Assembly (NCBI GenBank): GCA_963517825.1
Contig: CAUQGB010000002.1
Span: 1-61,635 of the forward strand
Length of the DNA: 61,635 bases
Direction of reading: 5' to 3'
Origin: Nanogingivalis sp963517825
Lineage (GTDB): Bacteria > Patescibacteriota > Saccharimonadia > Saccharimonadales > Saccharimonadaceae
This document shows, one piece after another, positions 23,497-32,487 of the stretch (position 1 is its first letter; each line of letters starts with the position of its first letter). A program made the position numbers and the translations under genes. Under the pieces are notes generated by a model that ran no database searches, was not told where the DNA came from, and saw only the letters and a list, made by a program, of their open reading frames with translations.

Positions 23497-26394
23497 ATGA
23501 AATTTCAAGCAAACTCAAGAAGACGAGCAAAAGAATATGAAGCCGATGTTTTAGCGCGCTGGAAAGCGGAAAAAACTTTCGAGCAATCAGTTGAAAACCG
23601 CAGCGAAAATAACGCCTTCGTGTTTTATGATGGCCCTCCATTTATTACTGGTGTGCCGCACCACGGAACTCTTCTTAGTTCAATCGTAAAAGATGCCGTT
23701 CCGCGTTATCAAACAATGAAAGGTAAGAGAGTCGAACGCCGTTGGGGTTGGGATACGCACGGTTTGCCAGCCGAAAACTTTGTTGAGAAAAAGCTCGGTA
23801 TCACTTCTCGACACGAAGTTGGTGAAAAAATTTCACTCGCCGAATATATCACAACTGCGCGCGAAAGCATGGTTTCAAATGCGGCACTTTGGGAAAGCAC
23901 GATTGATCGCATTGGCCGTTGGGTTGAATTTAAAAATGCCTACAAAACAATGGATAAAGACTTCATGGAAAGTGTTTGGTGGGCGTTTAAAACTCTTTAC
24001 GAAAAAGGTAAAATTTATGAAGGTGAACGTGTTTTGATGTATGATACGGCGTGGGCAACTCCACTTTCGAAAAGTGAAGTTACAATGGATAACGACGCCT
24101 ATAAAACTGTAACCGACCCCAGCGTTTTTGTGAAATTCTGGTTGAAAGATTTCGAAGATGCAGAAGGTTCAAAAGATAAAACTGCAATGCTCGCCTGGAC
24201 AACAACTCCTTGGACTTTGCCAGCAAATATGGGCCTATTTGTTAACCCAGATTTCACTTATGCAAAAGTTAAAGTTGGTGACGAATTCTATATTTTAGCA
24301 AAAGATTTGCTCGAAAAAGTTTTTGTTGATGAGAAAAAACAACCGATTCCTTTCGAAATTGTTAATTTAATTGATGGTTCAGAATTGGTTGGTTTGAGTT
24401 ACGAACCACTTTTCGAAGATTCAAAATATTCTGGCGAAGGTGAAGAAAATGCTTATAAAGTTTGGGGCGCAGATTATGTTTCTCTTGAAAGTGGAACGGG
24501 AATTGTTCACTCGGCACCAGCATATGGTGAAGAAGACTTCAACTTCGGTAAAGAATACGGAATTCCAGTTTTCCACGTTTTAGACGAATATGGAAAATAT
24601 TTAAACGGTGAATTTGCCGGAAAAGATGTTTGGGAGTTCAATAAACCGCTTGCTAAAATCTTGAAAGAGCGTGGTGTAGTTTGGAAAATTGATTATATTC
24701 GCCACGAATACCCTCACAATCCACGAACAGGTCACCGATTAATGTATCGCGCGCACCCAAGCTGGTTCTTTGATATTCAGGGTCAAAAAGAATTAATGCT
24801 TGAGCAAAACGAAAATATCAATTGGTTCCCAGCACACTTGAAACATGGTCGTTTCGAAAAGAATCTTGAGGCTGCGCCAGATTGGAATCTGTCGCGCGAT
24901 CGTTTTTGGGCGACTGCAATGCCAGTTTGGAAATCTGAAAGCGGCAAAATCCGCGTGGTTGGTTCTTATGCTGAACTTAAAGAATTGAGTGGCGTGGAAC
25001 TTGAAGATTATCACCGACCTTGGGTCGATGAAATTACTTTCGAAATTGATGGTGAAAAATATACTCGAATTGATAAAGTGCTTGACTGTTGGTTCGAAAG
25101 TGGTTCAATGCCGTTCGCGCAATTCCATTATCCTTTCGAAAACAAAGAAAAATTCGAAAAGAATTTCCCAGGCGACTTTATTGTTGAATATATCGGTCAG
25201 GTTCGTGCATGGTTCTATTATGTTCATGCCGTAAACACTGCTTTGTTTGGTAAAAACGCCTTCAAAAATGTGATTACAACTGGTGTTGTTGCCGGAAATG
25301 ATGGCCGCAAGATGAGTAAATCTCTTGGAAACTACACCGACCCAAATGAACTAATGGATCAATATTCTGCCGACAGTTTGCGATTCTTGTTGCTCACTAG
25401 CCCACTTTTGAATGGCGAAGATTTTGCACTTCACGACAAGGATGTTTCAGATGTTGCACGCAAACTTTCAATGATCTGGAACATGTATGATTTCTTCACG
25501 ATGTATGCAAGTGTCGATGGTTGGGAATTTAACGGTGAACTTAAAGACCCTTCAAAAGATCTAGAAAATCCACTCGATAAATGGATTGTGAGCCGTGTTC
25601 ATGAGCTTCGAAACGAAATTACTGAAAATATGAACGTTTATAATATTCCGCGCGCACTTGAAGGTGCTTTGCCGTTCCTCGATGACGCTTCAAACTGGTT
25701 TGTACGCCGTTCACGCCGTCGTTTCTGGAAGAGCGAAAACGGTTCTGATAAGCTTCAAGCTTACCAAACGCTTCATTATGTTTTGAGCTATCTTGCATTA
25801 ATTCTTGCACCATTTGTGCCTTTCTTAGCAGAAGAACTTTGGAGCAAAATGGTTGGTGATGGCTCAGTTCATTTGAAAGATTGGCCAGAAGCTGGCGAAA
25901 TTGATGAAGACTTGATTGCTAAAATGGCTGAAGTTCGCGGTTATGTGAATGAAGCTCTCGCGCTTCGAGCAAAGAACGGAATGAAAATTCGCCAACCGCT
26001 TGCTAGTGTGAAAGTTCCAAAAAATGCTGATACTTTCGATTTTACGCCAATTCTAATGGAAGAATTGAACGTTAAAGCTGTTGAATATGGTGGTGAAGAA
26101 GTTGCTTTCGACTTTGAATTAACTCCTGAGCTCCGTGCCGAAGGCTTAATGCGTGAGATTATTCGCCACATTCAGGCCACTCGTAAGAAAGCTGGACTAA
26201 ACGTTGACGATCGAATTGAACTTAACTTTACATCTGAAAATGCTGAAGTTCTCGATGCGTTTAAAAAATTTGAACAAGAAATTTCGAAAGAAGTTTTGGC
26301 TACAAAAGTTAAAATTTCAGAAGATGAACTTGATTTTACCCAAATTGTAAAAGTTGAAGGTTCTGAAGCAAAAATTTCACTCAAAAAAGCTTAA
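23497..26394 (+). CDS. ileS: Isoleucyl-tRNA synthetase (eukaryote-like type 2)
   Basis: A 965-aa class I synthetase. The HIGH motif reads PHHGT and KMSKS is GRKMSKSLGNY. The sequence around the active site (VPHHGTLLSS then RYQTMKG, VERRWGWDTHGLP) follows the archaeal/eukaryotic-like type 2 enzymes, which lack the C-terminal zinc site and are usually mupirocin resistant. The editing domain and the anticodon-binding domain (SNWFVRRSRRRFWK) are present. It is controlled by the upstream T-box, with the nuclease-like gene in between. Confidence 0.95.
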   Translation: MKFQANSRRRAKEYEADVLARWKAEKTFEQSVENRSENNAFVFYDGPPFITGVPHHGTLLSSIVKDAVPRYQTMKGKRVERRWGWDTHGLPAENFVEKKLGITSRHEVGEKISLAEYITTARESMVSNAALWESTIDRIGRWVEFKNAYKTMDKDFMESVWWAFKTLYEKGKIYEGERVLMYDTAWATPLSKSEVTMDNDAYKTVTDPSVFVKFWLKDFEDAEGSKDKTAMLAWTTTPWTLPANMGLFVNPDFTYAKVKVGDEFYILAKDLLEKVFVDEKKQPIPFEIVNLIDGSELVGLSYEPLFEDSKYSGEGEENAYKVWGADYVSLESGTGIVHSAPAYGEEDFNFGKEYGIPVFHVLDEYGKYLNGEFAGKDVWEFNKPLAKILKERGVVWKIDYIRHEYPHNPRTGHRLMYRAHPSWFFDIQGQKELMLEQNENINWFPAHLKHGRFEKNLEAAPDWNLSRDRFWATAMPVWKSESGKIRVVGSYAELKELSGVELEDYHRPWVDEITFEIDGEKYTRIDKVLDCWFESGSMPFAQFHYPFENKEKFEKNFPGDFIVEYIGQVRAWFYYVHAVNTALFGKNAFKNVITTGVVAGNDGRKMSKSLGNYTDPNELMDQYSADSLRFLLLTSPLLNGEDFALHDKDVSDVARKLSMIWNMYDFFTMYASVDGWEFNGELKDPSKDLENPLDKWIVSRVHELRNEITENMNVYNIPRALEGALPFLDDASNWFVRRSRRRFWKSENGSDKLQAYQTLHYVLSYLALILAPFVPFLAEELWSKMVGDGSVHLKDWPEAGEIDEDLIAKMAEVRGYVNEALALRAKNGMKIRQPLASVKVPKNADTFDFTPILMEELNVKAVEYGGEEVAFDFELTPELRAEGLMREIIRHIQATRKKAGLNVDDRIELNFTSENAEVLDAFKKFEQEISKEVLATKVKISEDELDFTQIVKVEGSEAKISLKKA

Positions 26395-26402
26395 TCAAGA
26401 TA

Positions 26403-26431
26403 TTGACAATCAAAATAACTTATGCTATAAT
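26403..26431 (+). promoter_or_regulatory. Promoter of the 162-aa gene
   Basis: TTGACA (26403-26408), 17 bp, TATAAT (26426-26431) with TGC before the -10. Confidence 0.8.
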
Positions 26432-26482
26432 ACAAGCATAAGTTATTTTTTAAACAAAAACATAAAAAATCAAAAGGCAAAA

Positions 26483-26971
26483 ATGGAAAATTTTAAGATA
26501 AACGATTATAGTACGAACGAGCAAGATAAAAGATCTTTTGAACAAGGTAAAGGTGTTGAAGAATTTCAAGATTTTAAATTTGACTCTCCTGAAAGTTTAA
26601 GTTCAGAACAACAAGAAGAAATTGAAGAATCTCAAGAGAGTTTAAAAAATGAGGCTCTTGATAACTTGAACAATATTTATGCGCTAGCTGAACGATATGC
26701 TAACCGCGAAAGCAGTAGTTTTTTCTTGCGAGATGATGAAGCTCAAAGCTCGAATATTATACATTTTATACATTTCAAAGGTCATCATAACGCAAACTTC
26801 GAAACTTATAAGGGTCGTGAAGACAAATTTAGCTTGCGTGAAAATCAATTTAAAACGCAAGAGCAACTTGGTCAAGAAATTCGCACAGTGAAATCTGTTC
26901 ACCGAGAAGTTCCAGCGGGGAAACGTGTTTTGAACATTGTTCGAGCAATTTCTGGAAACATCGCAGCTTGA
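26483..26971 (+). CDS. Acidic orphan protein upstream of a surface-protein cluster
   Basis: A 162-aa acidic protein, MENFKINDYSTNEQDKRSF..., with no signal peptide or membrane helix. The N-terminal half is Glu/Gln/Ser rich and probably disordered; the second half has a His-rich patch (IIHFIHFKGHHNANF). The ATG at 26483 has AAAAGG upstream and follows a strong promoter and leader. No family recognised. It precedes the 677-aa membrane protein, with which it shares general style but no obvious homology. Confidence 0.6.
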   Translation: MENFKINDYSTNEQDKRSFEQGKGVEEFQDFKFDSPESLSSEQQEEIEESQESLKNEALDNLNNIYALAERYANRESSSFFLRDDEAQSSNIIHFIHFKGHHNANFETYKGREDKFSLRENQFKTQEQLGQEIRTVKSVHREVPAGKRVLNIVRAISGNIAA

Positions 26972-26980
26972 TATTTAGTA

Positions 26981-27020
26981 AAAAGAAAGTCGGTAGAAAT
27001 ATCGATTTTCTTTTTAAAAA
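26981..27020 (+). terminator. Terminator after the 162-aa gene
   Basis: AAAAAGAAAGTCG and ATCGATTTTCTTTTT form an imperfect stem with a T-rich tail. Confidence 0.6.
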
Positions 27021-27023
27021 GTA

Positions 27024-27052
27024 TTGACTTTTTATTATGCTTGTGGTAAAAT
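27024..27052 (+). promoter_or_regulatory. Promoter of the 677-aa protein gene
   Basis: TTGACT (27024-27029), 17 bp, TAAAAT (27047-27052). Confidence 0.75.
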
Positions 27053-27090
27053 ACGGTAGTAAAATAAATTAAAAATAAACAAGGACAGAA

Positions 27091-29124
27091 ATGAAAAACG
27101 GGAATACTTTTAATTCCGCGCCAGATACTGGCAAGTCTTTCGAAGATGCTTACGGCTCTTGGGATACTCTACAAGAAGAGTTAGCCCACCAGAAACAAGC
27201 TAAAGCTGAAGCTGAAGCCATAAAAAAGCGCGAAGAAGAACTTGCGAAAGGTGCAAAAAAATTCGATAAATCTGTTCGCGATGCAATTCATAAAGGTGAT
27301 AAAGTTGCTTTTGATGAAATAATGGAGCGCGACGAACATTATCGCCGAATGGAAGCGGGTGAGAATCAGATTGAAGAAGAACCTTATGAGTCATCAATTC
27401 TTTCGCAGGAAGAGTTTGCACAGGCTGTAAAATCGAGTGATGAAATTCAAAAAATGGATTTGCTTGTTCGTCGAATGCAGAATGCTACGAGTGAAGAAGC
27501 TAAGGCAAAGTTTCAGCAAGAGTTAATCCAACTTTCGAATGAGTTTTCGAAAGGTGAAGGTGCTGTTGCAGTGAAAGATCAGCATGACCAAGCTCAGTGG
27601 GATTTTCAAAAAGCCAGTGAGGCTGAAGGATTCCGCCAAAAGGTTCTTGATACAATTTGGGAAAATGCGATGGCAGAACCTGAAGCTAAACAATCAAATC
27701 CTGATGATGGTGTAAAAAACGAAGCATTAAATAACGGTGATGATGCAGAAAAGCAAAAACCTGAAGTGATTGAACAAAACGAGCATGAAAAGAAATTTGA
27801 CGAAATGCTCGTAAATGGTGCAACAGCTGATGAATTAGCAAGTAAAGATACAGAAACCAATCCTGAAGAAAAAGTTGAAAGATGGCAAAAACTCAAGAAA
27901 AAAATTGGTAGGGTGATCATGGGGGTTCTTTCATTCGCTGGTATTAGTGCAGCTGCATACGGAGTTGGTTATAATAATGGTAAAACTGCTGATTCAGTTA
28001 ATACAAATAATAGTGGTTCAGAAGTAGAAAATAAAATTAAAACAGAATATAGTGGTGCTTCTGCGAATGAATTCAGCAAATACGCAAGCTTTGACAGTAA
28101 CAATACTCAAGAGCAAGAAAAGAACTTTAACAACGGTAAATATGACTCTGAAAATGATGATTATAATAAGATCGATCAAAAAGAGAATAAATATTCTATC
28201 GGAACGGATACCTCAAAACTTTCGAATGAAGAGTATCAGAAGAAAATGATCGAATATCACAACGAAGACGATATTGAATATATGGGGCAATTCTTCATTA
28301 ACGATGCTGAATCTGCTCAGAATCTACTTGGAGTTTCGAATAATGAGGTTGATGCTTTGGTTGATGCTGCTCGAGATGGAGATCAGACAGCTTTCAAGAA
28401 ATTGAATGATGCATATTCGAAATATATGGAAGGTGCTAAAGTTATTGGAAATCAAACTTTGGATGGTGATTATTACTCGCTATTTATAAATACTAATAAA
28501 GATTATGCTCATGCTGAAGGTGCGTTTGGCGGAACAGCTCGTGTGGTTGAATTGAAGAATGGGCAACAAATTTTGATTCGTGATCAGTGTAAGCAAATGG
28601 TTATGAAGAAAATTGCGGAAGCTCCAAACACTTGGACAACTCCAAAAATTCCATTCGAAGAAACTTATACTCCACCAGCTCCAGATACTGAAGAACCACC
28701 AGCACCTACACCTGAAGCGCCACCTACATCTGAAACTCCTACACAAAAGTTAGAGGCTAAAGACCCTACGAAAGACATTAACGTCAATCCAAAATTAAAT
28801 CCTGATGCTAGAGTTGATGGACAAAAAATTGAAGTTAATACTAACGAGGGTAATCAGCAAGATGAGATACAGGAAGTGCCAAACATATATGAGGCTCCTG
28901 CAGCTCAACCTAATTTAAATATCCAGCCAAGCGTAGGTTTAGCCAATGAAACTGTTGTAGGTCAAGGTGATGTAGAGGTAGCCCCTCAATACAGGACTGA
29001 TGGTTGGGTAAATGACACAACAAGTCAAACTTGGGAAAGCGCCCATAATAATGGAGGAACTCAGGTTGAAGCACAAGAAGGAACAAATGGCTCAGCTGGT
29101 GTAAATACTGGACGAGTAGAATAA
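27091..29124 (+). CDS. Large single-pass membrane protein with cytoplasmic coiled coil and Pro-rich exterior
   Basis: A 677-aa protein without a cleavable signal. Residues 1-270 are acidic, Ala/Glu/Lys/Gln rich and probably coiled coil (EELAHQKQAKAEAEAIKKR). One transmembrane helix is at about 273-292 (VIMGVLSFAGISAAAYGVGY). Outside it has an Asn/Ser/Asp-rich stretch, a compact domain of about 150 residues ending near DQCKQMVMKKI, and a Pro/Thr-rich tail (APTPEAPPTSETPTQ). It has an ACAAGGACAG site. It lies 12 bases before the LPHTG protein gene, likely in one operon. Probably part of the cell surface; function unknown. Confidence 0.65.
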   Translation: MKNGNTFNSAPDTGKSFEDAYGSWDTLQEELAHQKQAKAEAEAIKKREEELAKGAKKFDKSVRDAIHKGDKVAFDEIMERDEHYRRMEAGENQIEEEPYESSILSQEEFAQAVKSSDEIQKMDLLVRRMQNATSEEAKAKFQQELIQLSNEFSKGEGAVAVKDQHDQAQWDFQKASEAEGFRQKVLDTIWENAMAEPEAKQSNPDDGVKNEALNNGDDAEKQKPEVIEQNEHEKKFDEMLVNGATADELASKDTETNPEEKVERWQKLKKKIGRVIMGVLSFAGISAAAYGVGYNNGKTADSVNTNNSGSEVENKIKTEYSGASANEFSKYASFDSNNTQEQEKNFNNGKYDSENDDYNKIDQKENKYSIGTDTSKLSNEEYQKKMIEYHNEDDIEYMGQFFINDAESAQNLLGVSNNEVDALVDAARDGDQTAFKKLNDAYSKYMEGAKVIGNQTLDGDYYSLFINTNKDYAHAEGAFGGTARVVELKNGQQILIRDQCKQMVMKKIAEAPNTWTTPKIPFEETYTPPAPDTEEPPAPTPEAPPTSETPTQKLEAKDPTKDINVNPKLNPDARVDGQKIEVNTNEGNQQDEIQEVPNIYEAPAAQPNLNIQPSVGLANETVVGQGDVEVAPQYRTDGWVNDTTSQTWESAHNNGGTQVEAQEGTNGSAGVNTGRVE

Positions 29125-29136
29125 AAAAGGAAAAAA

Positions 29137-30699
29137 ATGAAAATCAAAAAGTTTTTTAAAAACAGTATTGGTTTACGATTGAGTTTAATCTTCGCAGTTG
29201 TTGCGGTTACCGTTTTAAGCGGTACCGCAGCAATGGCGTGGGGACCAAGTCGTGCAACCTATACTATCGAAAAACCTGCAGATAGGGTGACATTCAATGC
29301 TATAACAAATAACCCAAACTATGGCGATGAAAGAAACTTTGTTATTGCAAGAAAAACCACTGATGCAGCAAATCAATGGAAAGATGTAGTTGATGTTGAT
29401 AGCGATGGTGAATATTTTATTCGAATGTATGTTCACAACAATGCTGCAGCAAACTTAAAACTAGTTGCTGAAAATGTGACTGCTAAAGCAAGTGTGCCAA
29501 ATCAGTCGGCCAAAGAAATTACACTTCAAGGTCAAATTTCGGCTTCAAATTCTAAACCGGCAACTGTTTGGGACCAAGTAGTATTCAAAAGTGCAAGTAA
29601 AAACTTTACAGTTTCTTACGTAGCAGGTTCTGCAAAATACTACAACAACGTAAATCCATCAAATGGTTTTACTTTGCCAGATAGTATCGTGAATAACACT
29701 GGTGCAAAACTTGGTTACGAGCAAATGGATGGAAAAATTCCTGGATGTTTCCAATATTCTGGAACTGTATTGTTTAAAGTTAAAGTTACAACTCAAAAAC
29801 AAGCAAGCTTTAAAGTTACAAAACAAGTTCGAAAAATTGGTGAAACTGAATGGAAAAATGATGTCAGCGTAAAAACTGGCGAAAAAGTTGAATACCGAAT
29901 CGGTTATGATAATGATGGTGAAGTTGCACAAGAAAACGTAATGGTTCGTGACTTCTTGCCAAACAACTTAACTTATGAAAAAGGTTCAACTGTTTTGAAA
30001 AACAGTTCAAATCCAAATGGTCTAAAAATTAATTCAGATAACATTACAACTTCTGGAATTAATATCGGTAATTATGCTCCCGGTTCAAATGCTTATGTAA
30101 CGTTCACTGCAACAGCAGATCGAGATAAACTTGTTTGTGGATTGAATAAATTAGTTAACCGTGTGCAAGTTTCGACAAAAAATGGTTCAAAAGAGAACAC
30201 AGCTGTTGTGAATGTTCAAAAAGATTGTACACCACAAGAGCGTAAAGAATTTTGTGAAGTTCCCGGAAAAGGAAATTTAAAGAAGAATGACCCTAACTGT
30301 AATGACAAATGTACAATTAAGGGTAAAGAAAACTTGAAGAGTAACGATCCGAAATGTTCGGAAAAATGTAAAACTCCGGGTAAAGAAGGTTTAGATTTGA
30401 AAGACCCTAACTGTCCTGATAAGTGTAAAATAACTGGTCTTGAAAATCTTGCAGCTAATGATCCAAATTGTGCAGAGGTTCCAACTGAACTGCCGCACAC
30501 TGGCCCTGCTGAAGCTGCAATGATGGTAATTGCAATTATGGCGATTACCGGTGCTGTAGCCTACTGGTTCCGAAGTCGCGAAGAAATGAAAAAAGTAACT
30601 GCTGGACTTACGGAAAAGGCAAATCATTCTACTGAGCACAAAACAATAGAAAATCAGGAAGCTAAAAAATCTCACAAAGAAAAAGTAGAGAAGAAATAG
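29137..30699 (+). CDS. Secreted wall-anchored surface protein: DUF11 domain, Cys repeats, LPHTG signal
   Basis: A 520-aa protein. The signal peptide (about 1-34) ends in TAAMA. An N-terminal module begins PADRVTFNAITNNPNYGDERNF, a type I recall from Saccharibacteria surface proteins. A DUF11-like beta domain follows (about 225-350: KTGEKVEYRIGYDNDGEVAQENVMVRD in part). Then come four tandem units of about 22 residues with the pattern C-x2-xGKxNLxxNDPxC. The C-terminus has LPHTG, a hydrophobic helix and RSREEMKK, a sortase-type signal, with an unusual extra charged tail of about 40 residues. Likely a stalk or adhesin. Confidence 0.8.
   Translation: MKIKKFFKNSIGLRLSLIFAVVAVTVLSGTAAMAWGPSRATYTIEKPADRVTFNAITNNPNYGDERNFVIARKTTDAANQWKDVVDVDSDGEYFIRMYVHNNAAANLKLVAENVTAKASVPNQSAKEITLQGQISASNSKPATVWDQVVFKSASKNFTVSYVAGSAKYYNNVNPSNGFTLPDSIVNNTGAKLGYEQMDGKIPGCFQYSGTVLFKVKVTTQKQASFKVTKQVRKIGETEWKNDVSVKTGEKVEYRIGYDNDGEVAQENVMVRDFLPNNLTYEKGSTVLKNSSNPNGLKINSDNITTSGINIGNYAPGSNAYVTFTATADRDKLVCGLNKLVNRVQVSTKNGSKENTAVVNVQKDCTPQERKEFCEVPGKGNLKKNDPNCNDKCTIKGKENLKSNDPKCSEKCKTPGKEGLDLKDPNCPDKCKITGLENLAANDPNCAEVPTELPHTGPAEAAMMVIAIMAITGAVAYWFRSREEMKKVTAGLTEKANHSTEHKTIENQEAKKSHKEKVEKK
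30235..30480 (+). repeat. Four tandem 66-bp-type coding repeats (Cys-rich units)
   Basis: The encoded units run from EFCEVPGKGNLKKNDPNC through to ITGLENLAANDPNCAEV. Each carries two cysteines flanking a GK/GL-x-NL-x3-DPxC core. DNA copies are diverged, so the repeats are old. Confidence 0.75.
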
Positions 30700-30710
30700 T
30701 TTCAAAAGTT

Positions 30711-30740
30711 AAATAAACCTCGTATGATCGGGGTTTATTT
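30711..30740 (+). terminator. Terminator after the LPHTG surface gene
   Basis: AAATAAACC and GGGTTTATTT pair across an 11-base loop. The 125 bp that follow (30741-30866) hold no gene or motif that I can support. Confidence 0.8.
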
Positions 30741-30867
30741 TATTGTAAGTTCGGGAAGTTGCCAAAACGCTTGCGTCGCACAATTTTTAAAAAATGTGTT
30801 TCGTAAAGTGTATTAAGTTGCAGAAATGGACATTACTGAGTTAATTGGTAGCTATAAATAATAAAAT

Positions 30868-30899
30868 AAAACCAGTCCTTGAGTAGAAGACTGGTTTTT
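30868..30899. terminator. Second terminator, serving rplU from the other strand
   Basis: AAAACCAGTC and GACTGGTTTT form a perfect 10-bp stem just beyond the end of rplU. Confidence 0.8.
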
Positions 30900-30920
30900 A
30901 AATGGCTGGCCGCCTTTTTA

Positions 30921-31229
30921 TTATTTAATCGAAGTAATTTCGATTTTAGTATATTTTTGACGATGTCCGTTTTCTTTGTGAACGCGTTTTTTAGCTTTGT
31001 AGCGAATCACACGGATTTTTTCGCCCTTAACAAGTTCGTCAACAACTTTAGCGGAAACCTTCACGCCTTGCACAACAGGAGTTCCAACTTCCACTTTGTC
31101 GCCATCAATAAGCATCAAAGCGTCAAGTCCGAGCTCTTTTGTTCCTTGCGGGAGGAGGTCCACCAGAAGGGTCTCTTTTTCGCTAACGATAAATTGTTTA
31201 CCGCCAACTTTTACGACTGCTTTTTTCAT
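30921..31229 (-). CDS. rplU: 50S ribosomal protein bL21
   Basis: A 102-aa protein with the bL21 pattern: MKKAVVKVGGKQFIVSEKETLLVDLLP, then VEVGTPVVQGVKVSAKVVD, and the C-terminal VIRYKAKKRVHKENGHRQKYT signature that contacts 23S rRNA. The minus-strand promoter TTGATT, 17 bp, TAGAAT lies upstream, with a GAGGA ribosome site. rpmA (bL27), its usual partner, is not adjacent. Confidence 0.93.
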   Translation of the reverse strand: MKKAVVKVGGKQFIVSEKETLLVDLLPQGTKELGLDALMLIDGDKVEVGTPVVQGVKVSAKVVDELVKGEKIRVIRYKAKKRVHKENGHRQKYTKIEITSIK

Positions 31230-31379
31230 AAAATCCTCATTAAAGTTAATATCTTAACTATTCTAGCATATAAAAGGCTGAAAATCAATATTAAAAAAAG
31301 TTGAAAACTAAATGCGCTTATGATATAATTATTTAAGATATAAAATTTAAACTGTAAGATAGAGAAAATAATTATATTT

Positions 31380-32408
31380 ATGGAAAGAGATAAAAAATAC
31401 GCTTCAAGAAATGCATTGCGTATTACAAATTTAGCAGTGATTATTCTGCTTATTATCGTTCTTCTATTTTGGTGGCGCGGAAATTCGAACGGTGACGTTA
31501 AGCTTAAGGGGGTGAATCCAAACCAGATCAGTATTAGGCAAGATAATGGTCAAATTCAATACCAATTTTTGGATGGCGAGTGGCAAAATATTATCTCAAT
31601 ATCTGAACTTAAAGGTGAAAAAGGCGAAGCTGGTGCTGACGGTCGTGATGGCGCGAACGGTAAGAACGGTGAAAAAGGAGCTCCGGGAAAAGATGGTTTA
31701 AATGGTCAAAATGGTATTGACGGTAAAAATGGCATAAATGGTAAAGATGGAAAAGACGGCGTAAATGGTGTTAACGGTCGAGATGGTGCCAAAGGTGACA
31801 AAGGTGACCGTGGTGAACAAGGCTTGAAAGGTGACACTGGCGCTCAAGGTGCCAAAGGTGACAAAGGTGACCGTGGTGAACAAGGAATTCAGGGTCCTAA
31901 AGGTGATCAAGGTATCCAAGGACCACAAGGCTTGAAGGGCGAACAAGGAATCCAAGGTATTGCTGGTGTTGGATTGCCGCAAACCTTAAGTTTAAATAAC
32001 GGTATTCTCTCTCTTTCTCATGGTGGAGGGAACGTAACACTGCCGCAAGCTAATTTTTCAGAGATTGTAAAGATACCTCTAAATTCTGCACACCCTACTT
32101 CAGTATTCTCTTCTGGATCTGCTGGTGAAAGAACTTGGCATGATTTTCGAAACTATATGATCTTTAATAAGACTACGGGACAGGGATTTATCCATATTGA
32201 TTTCTGGACCACTGGATCAACAATGATGGCTCTAGTAAATATTCCAAATAGCGCACCAACTCCAAAAGAGCTATCTGAAACTCCATTAAATAATGATGAT
32301 AATTCTACAGTTTGGATCGAAAAAGGTTCTAGAACAATCTATGGTCGTCCAAGAGCAAATAAACGGTATATTGCAAATATCCCAATTTTCGTAGATCCTT
32401 CGAGATAA
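31380..32408 (+). CDS. Membrane-anchored collagen-like protein
   Basis: A 342-aa protein. A short basic N-terminus and one transmembrane helix (NLAVIILLIIVLLFWW, about 18-33) anchor it. About residues 78-196 are nearly 40 Gly-X-Y triplets rich in GKDG, GEKG, GDKG and GDRG, as in bacterial collagen-like proteins that form triple helices. A globular domain of about 140 residues follows (LPQTLSLNNGILSLSHGGGNVTLP to the end), resembling a trimeric C1q/BclA-type tip in position only. There is no cysteine. It should project from the cell and could mediate host contact. A TATAAT lies about 50 bases upstream. Confidence 0.85.
   Translation: MERDKKYASRNALRITNLAVIILLIIVLLFWWRGNSNGDVKLKGVNPNQISIRQDNGQIQYQFLDGEWQNIISISELKGEKGEAGADGRDGANGKNGEKGAPGKDGLNGQNGIDGKNGINGKDGKDGVNGVNGRDGAKGDKGDRGEQGLKGDTGAQGAKGDKGDRGEQGIQGPKGDQGIQGPQGLKGEQGIQGIAGVGLPQTLSLNNGILSLSHGGGNVTLPQANFSEIVKIPLNSAHPTSVFSSGSAGERTWHDFRNYMIFNKTTGQGFIHIDFWTTGSTMMALVNIPNSAPTPKELSETPLNNDDNSTVWIEKGSRTIYGRPRANKRYIANIPIFVDPSR
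31785..31885 (+). repeat. 38-bp direct repeat in the collagen region
   Basis: The DNA encoding GAKGDKGDRGEQG is repeated exactly at 31785-31822 and 31848-31885, 63 bp (21 codons) apart. The identity indicates recent duplication or slippage, and the copy number may vary between strains. Confidence 0.85.
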
Positions 32409-32414
32409 TAAATT

Positions 32415-32443
32415 AAAAGAACGTCATGAGGGCGTTCTTTTAA
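32415..32443 (+). terminator. Collagen-like gene terminator
   Basis: AAAAGAACG and CGTTCTTTT, 9-bp stem with a 9-base loop. Confidence 0.85.
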
Positions 32444-32474
32444 AAAGATTATGGTTTTTTTTTCGAAAGTGTGA

Positions 32475-32480
32475 TATAAT
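32475..32480 (+). promoter_or_regulatory. parAB promoter -10 (leaderless)
   Basis: Extended -10 TGATATAAT, with 7 bases to the ATG at 32488. Confidence 0.6.
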
Positions 32481-32487
32481 TAATGTT

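Noticed and set aside
1800..26971. Recoding of UGA to glycine, known in some Patescibacteria
   Set aside because: TGA is the natural stop of the ROK, prepilin, 62-aa and 162-aa genes, and no core gene needs in-frame TGA.
30741..30866. Possible tiny gene (ATG at about 30826, 11 codons) or RNA between two terminators
   Set aside because: No promoter, ribosome site or stable structure could be supported.
31620..31960. Regular short repeats suggesting a CRISPR array
   Set aside because: They are in-frame Gly-X-Y collagen codons inside one gene; there are no constant-length spacers.
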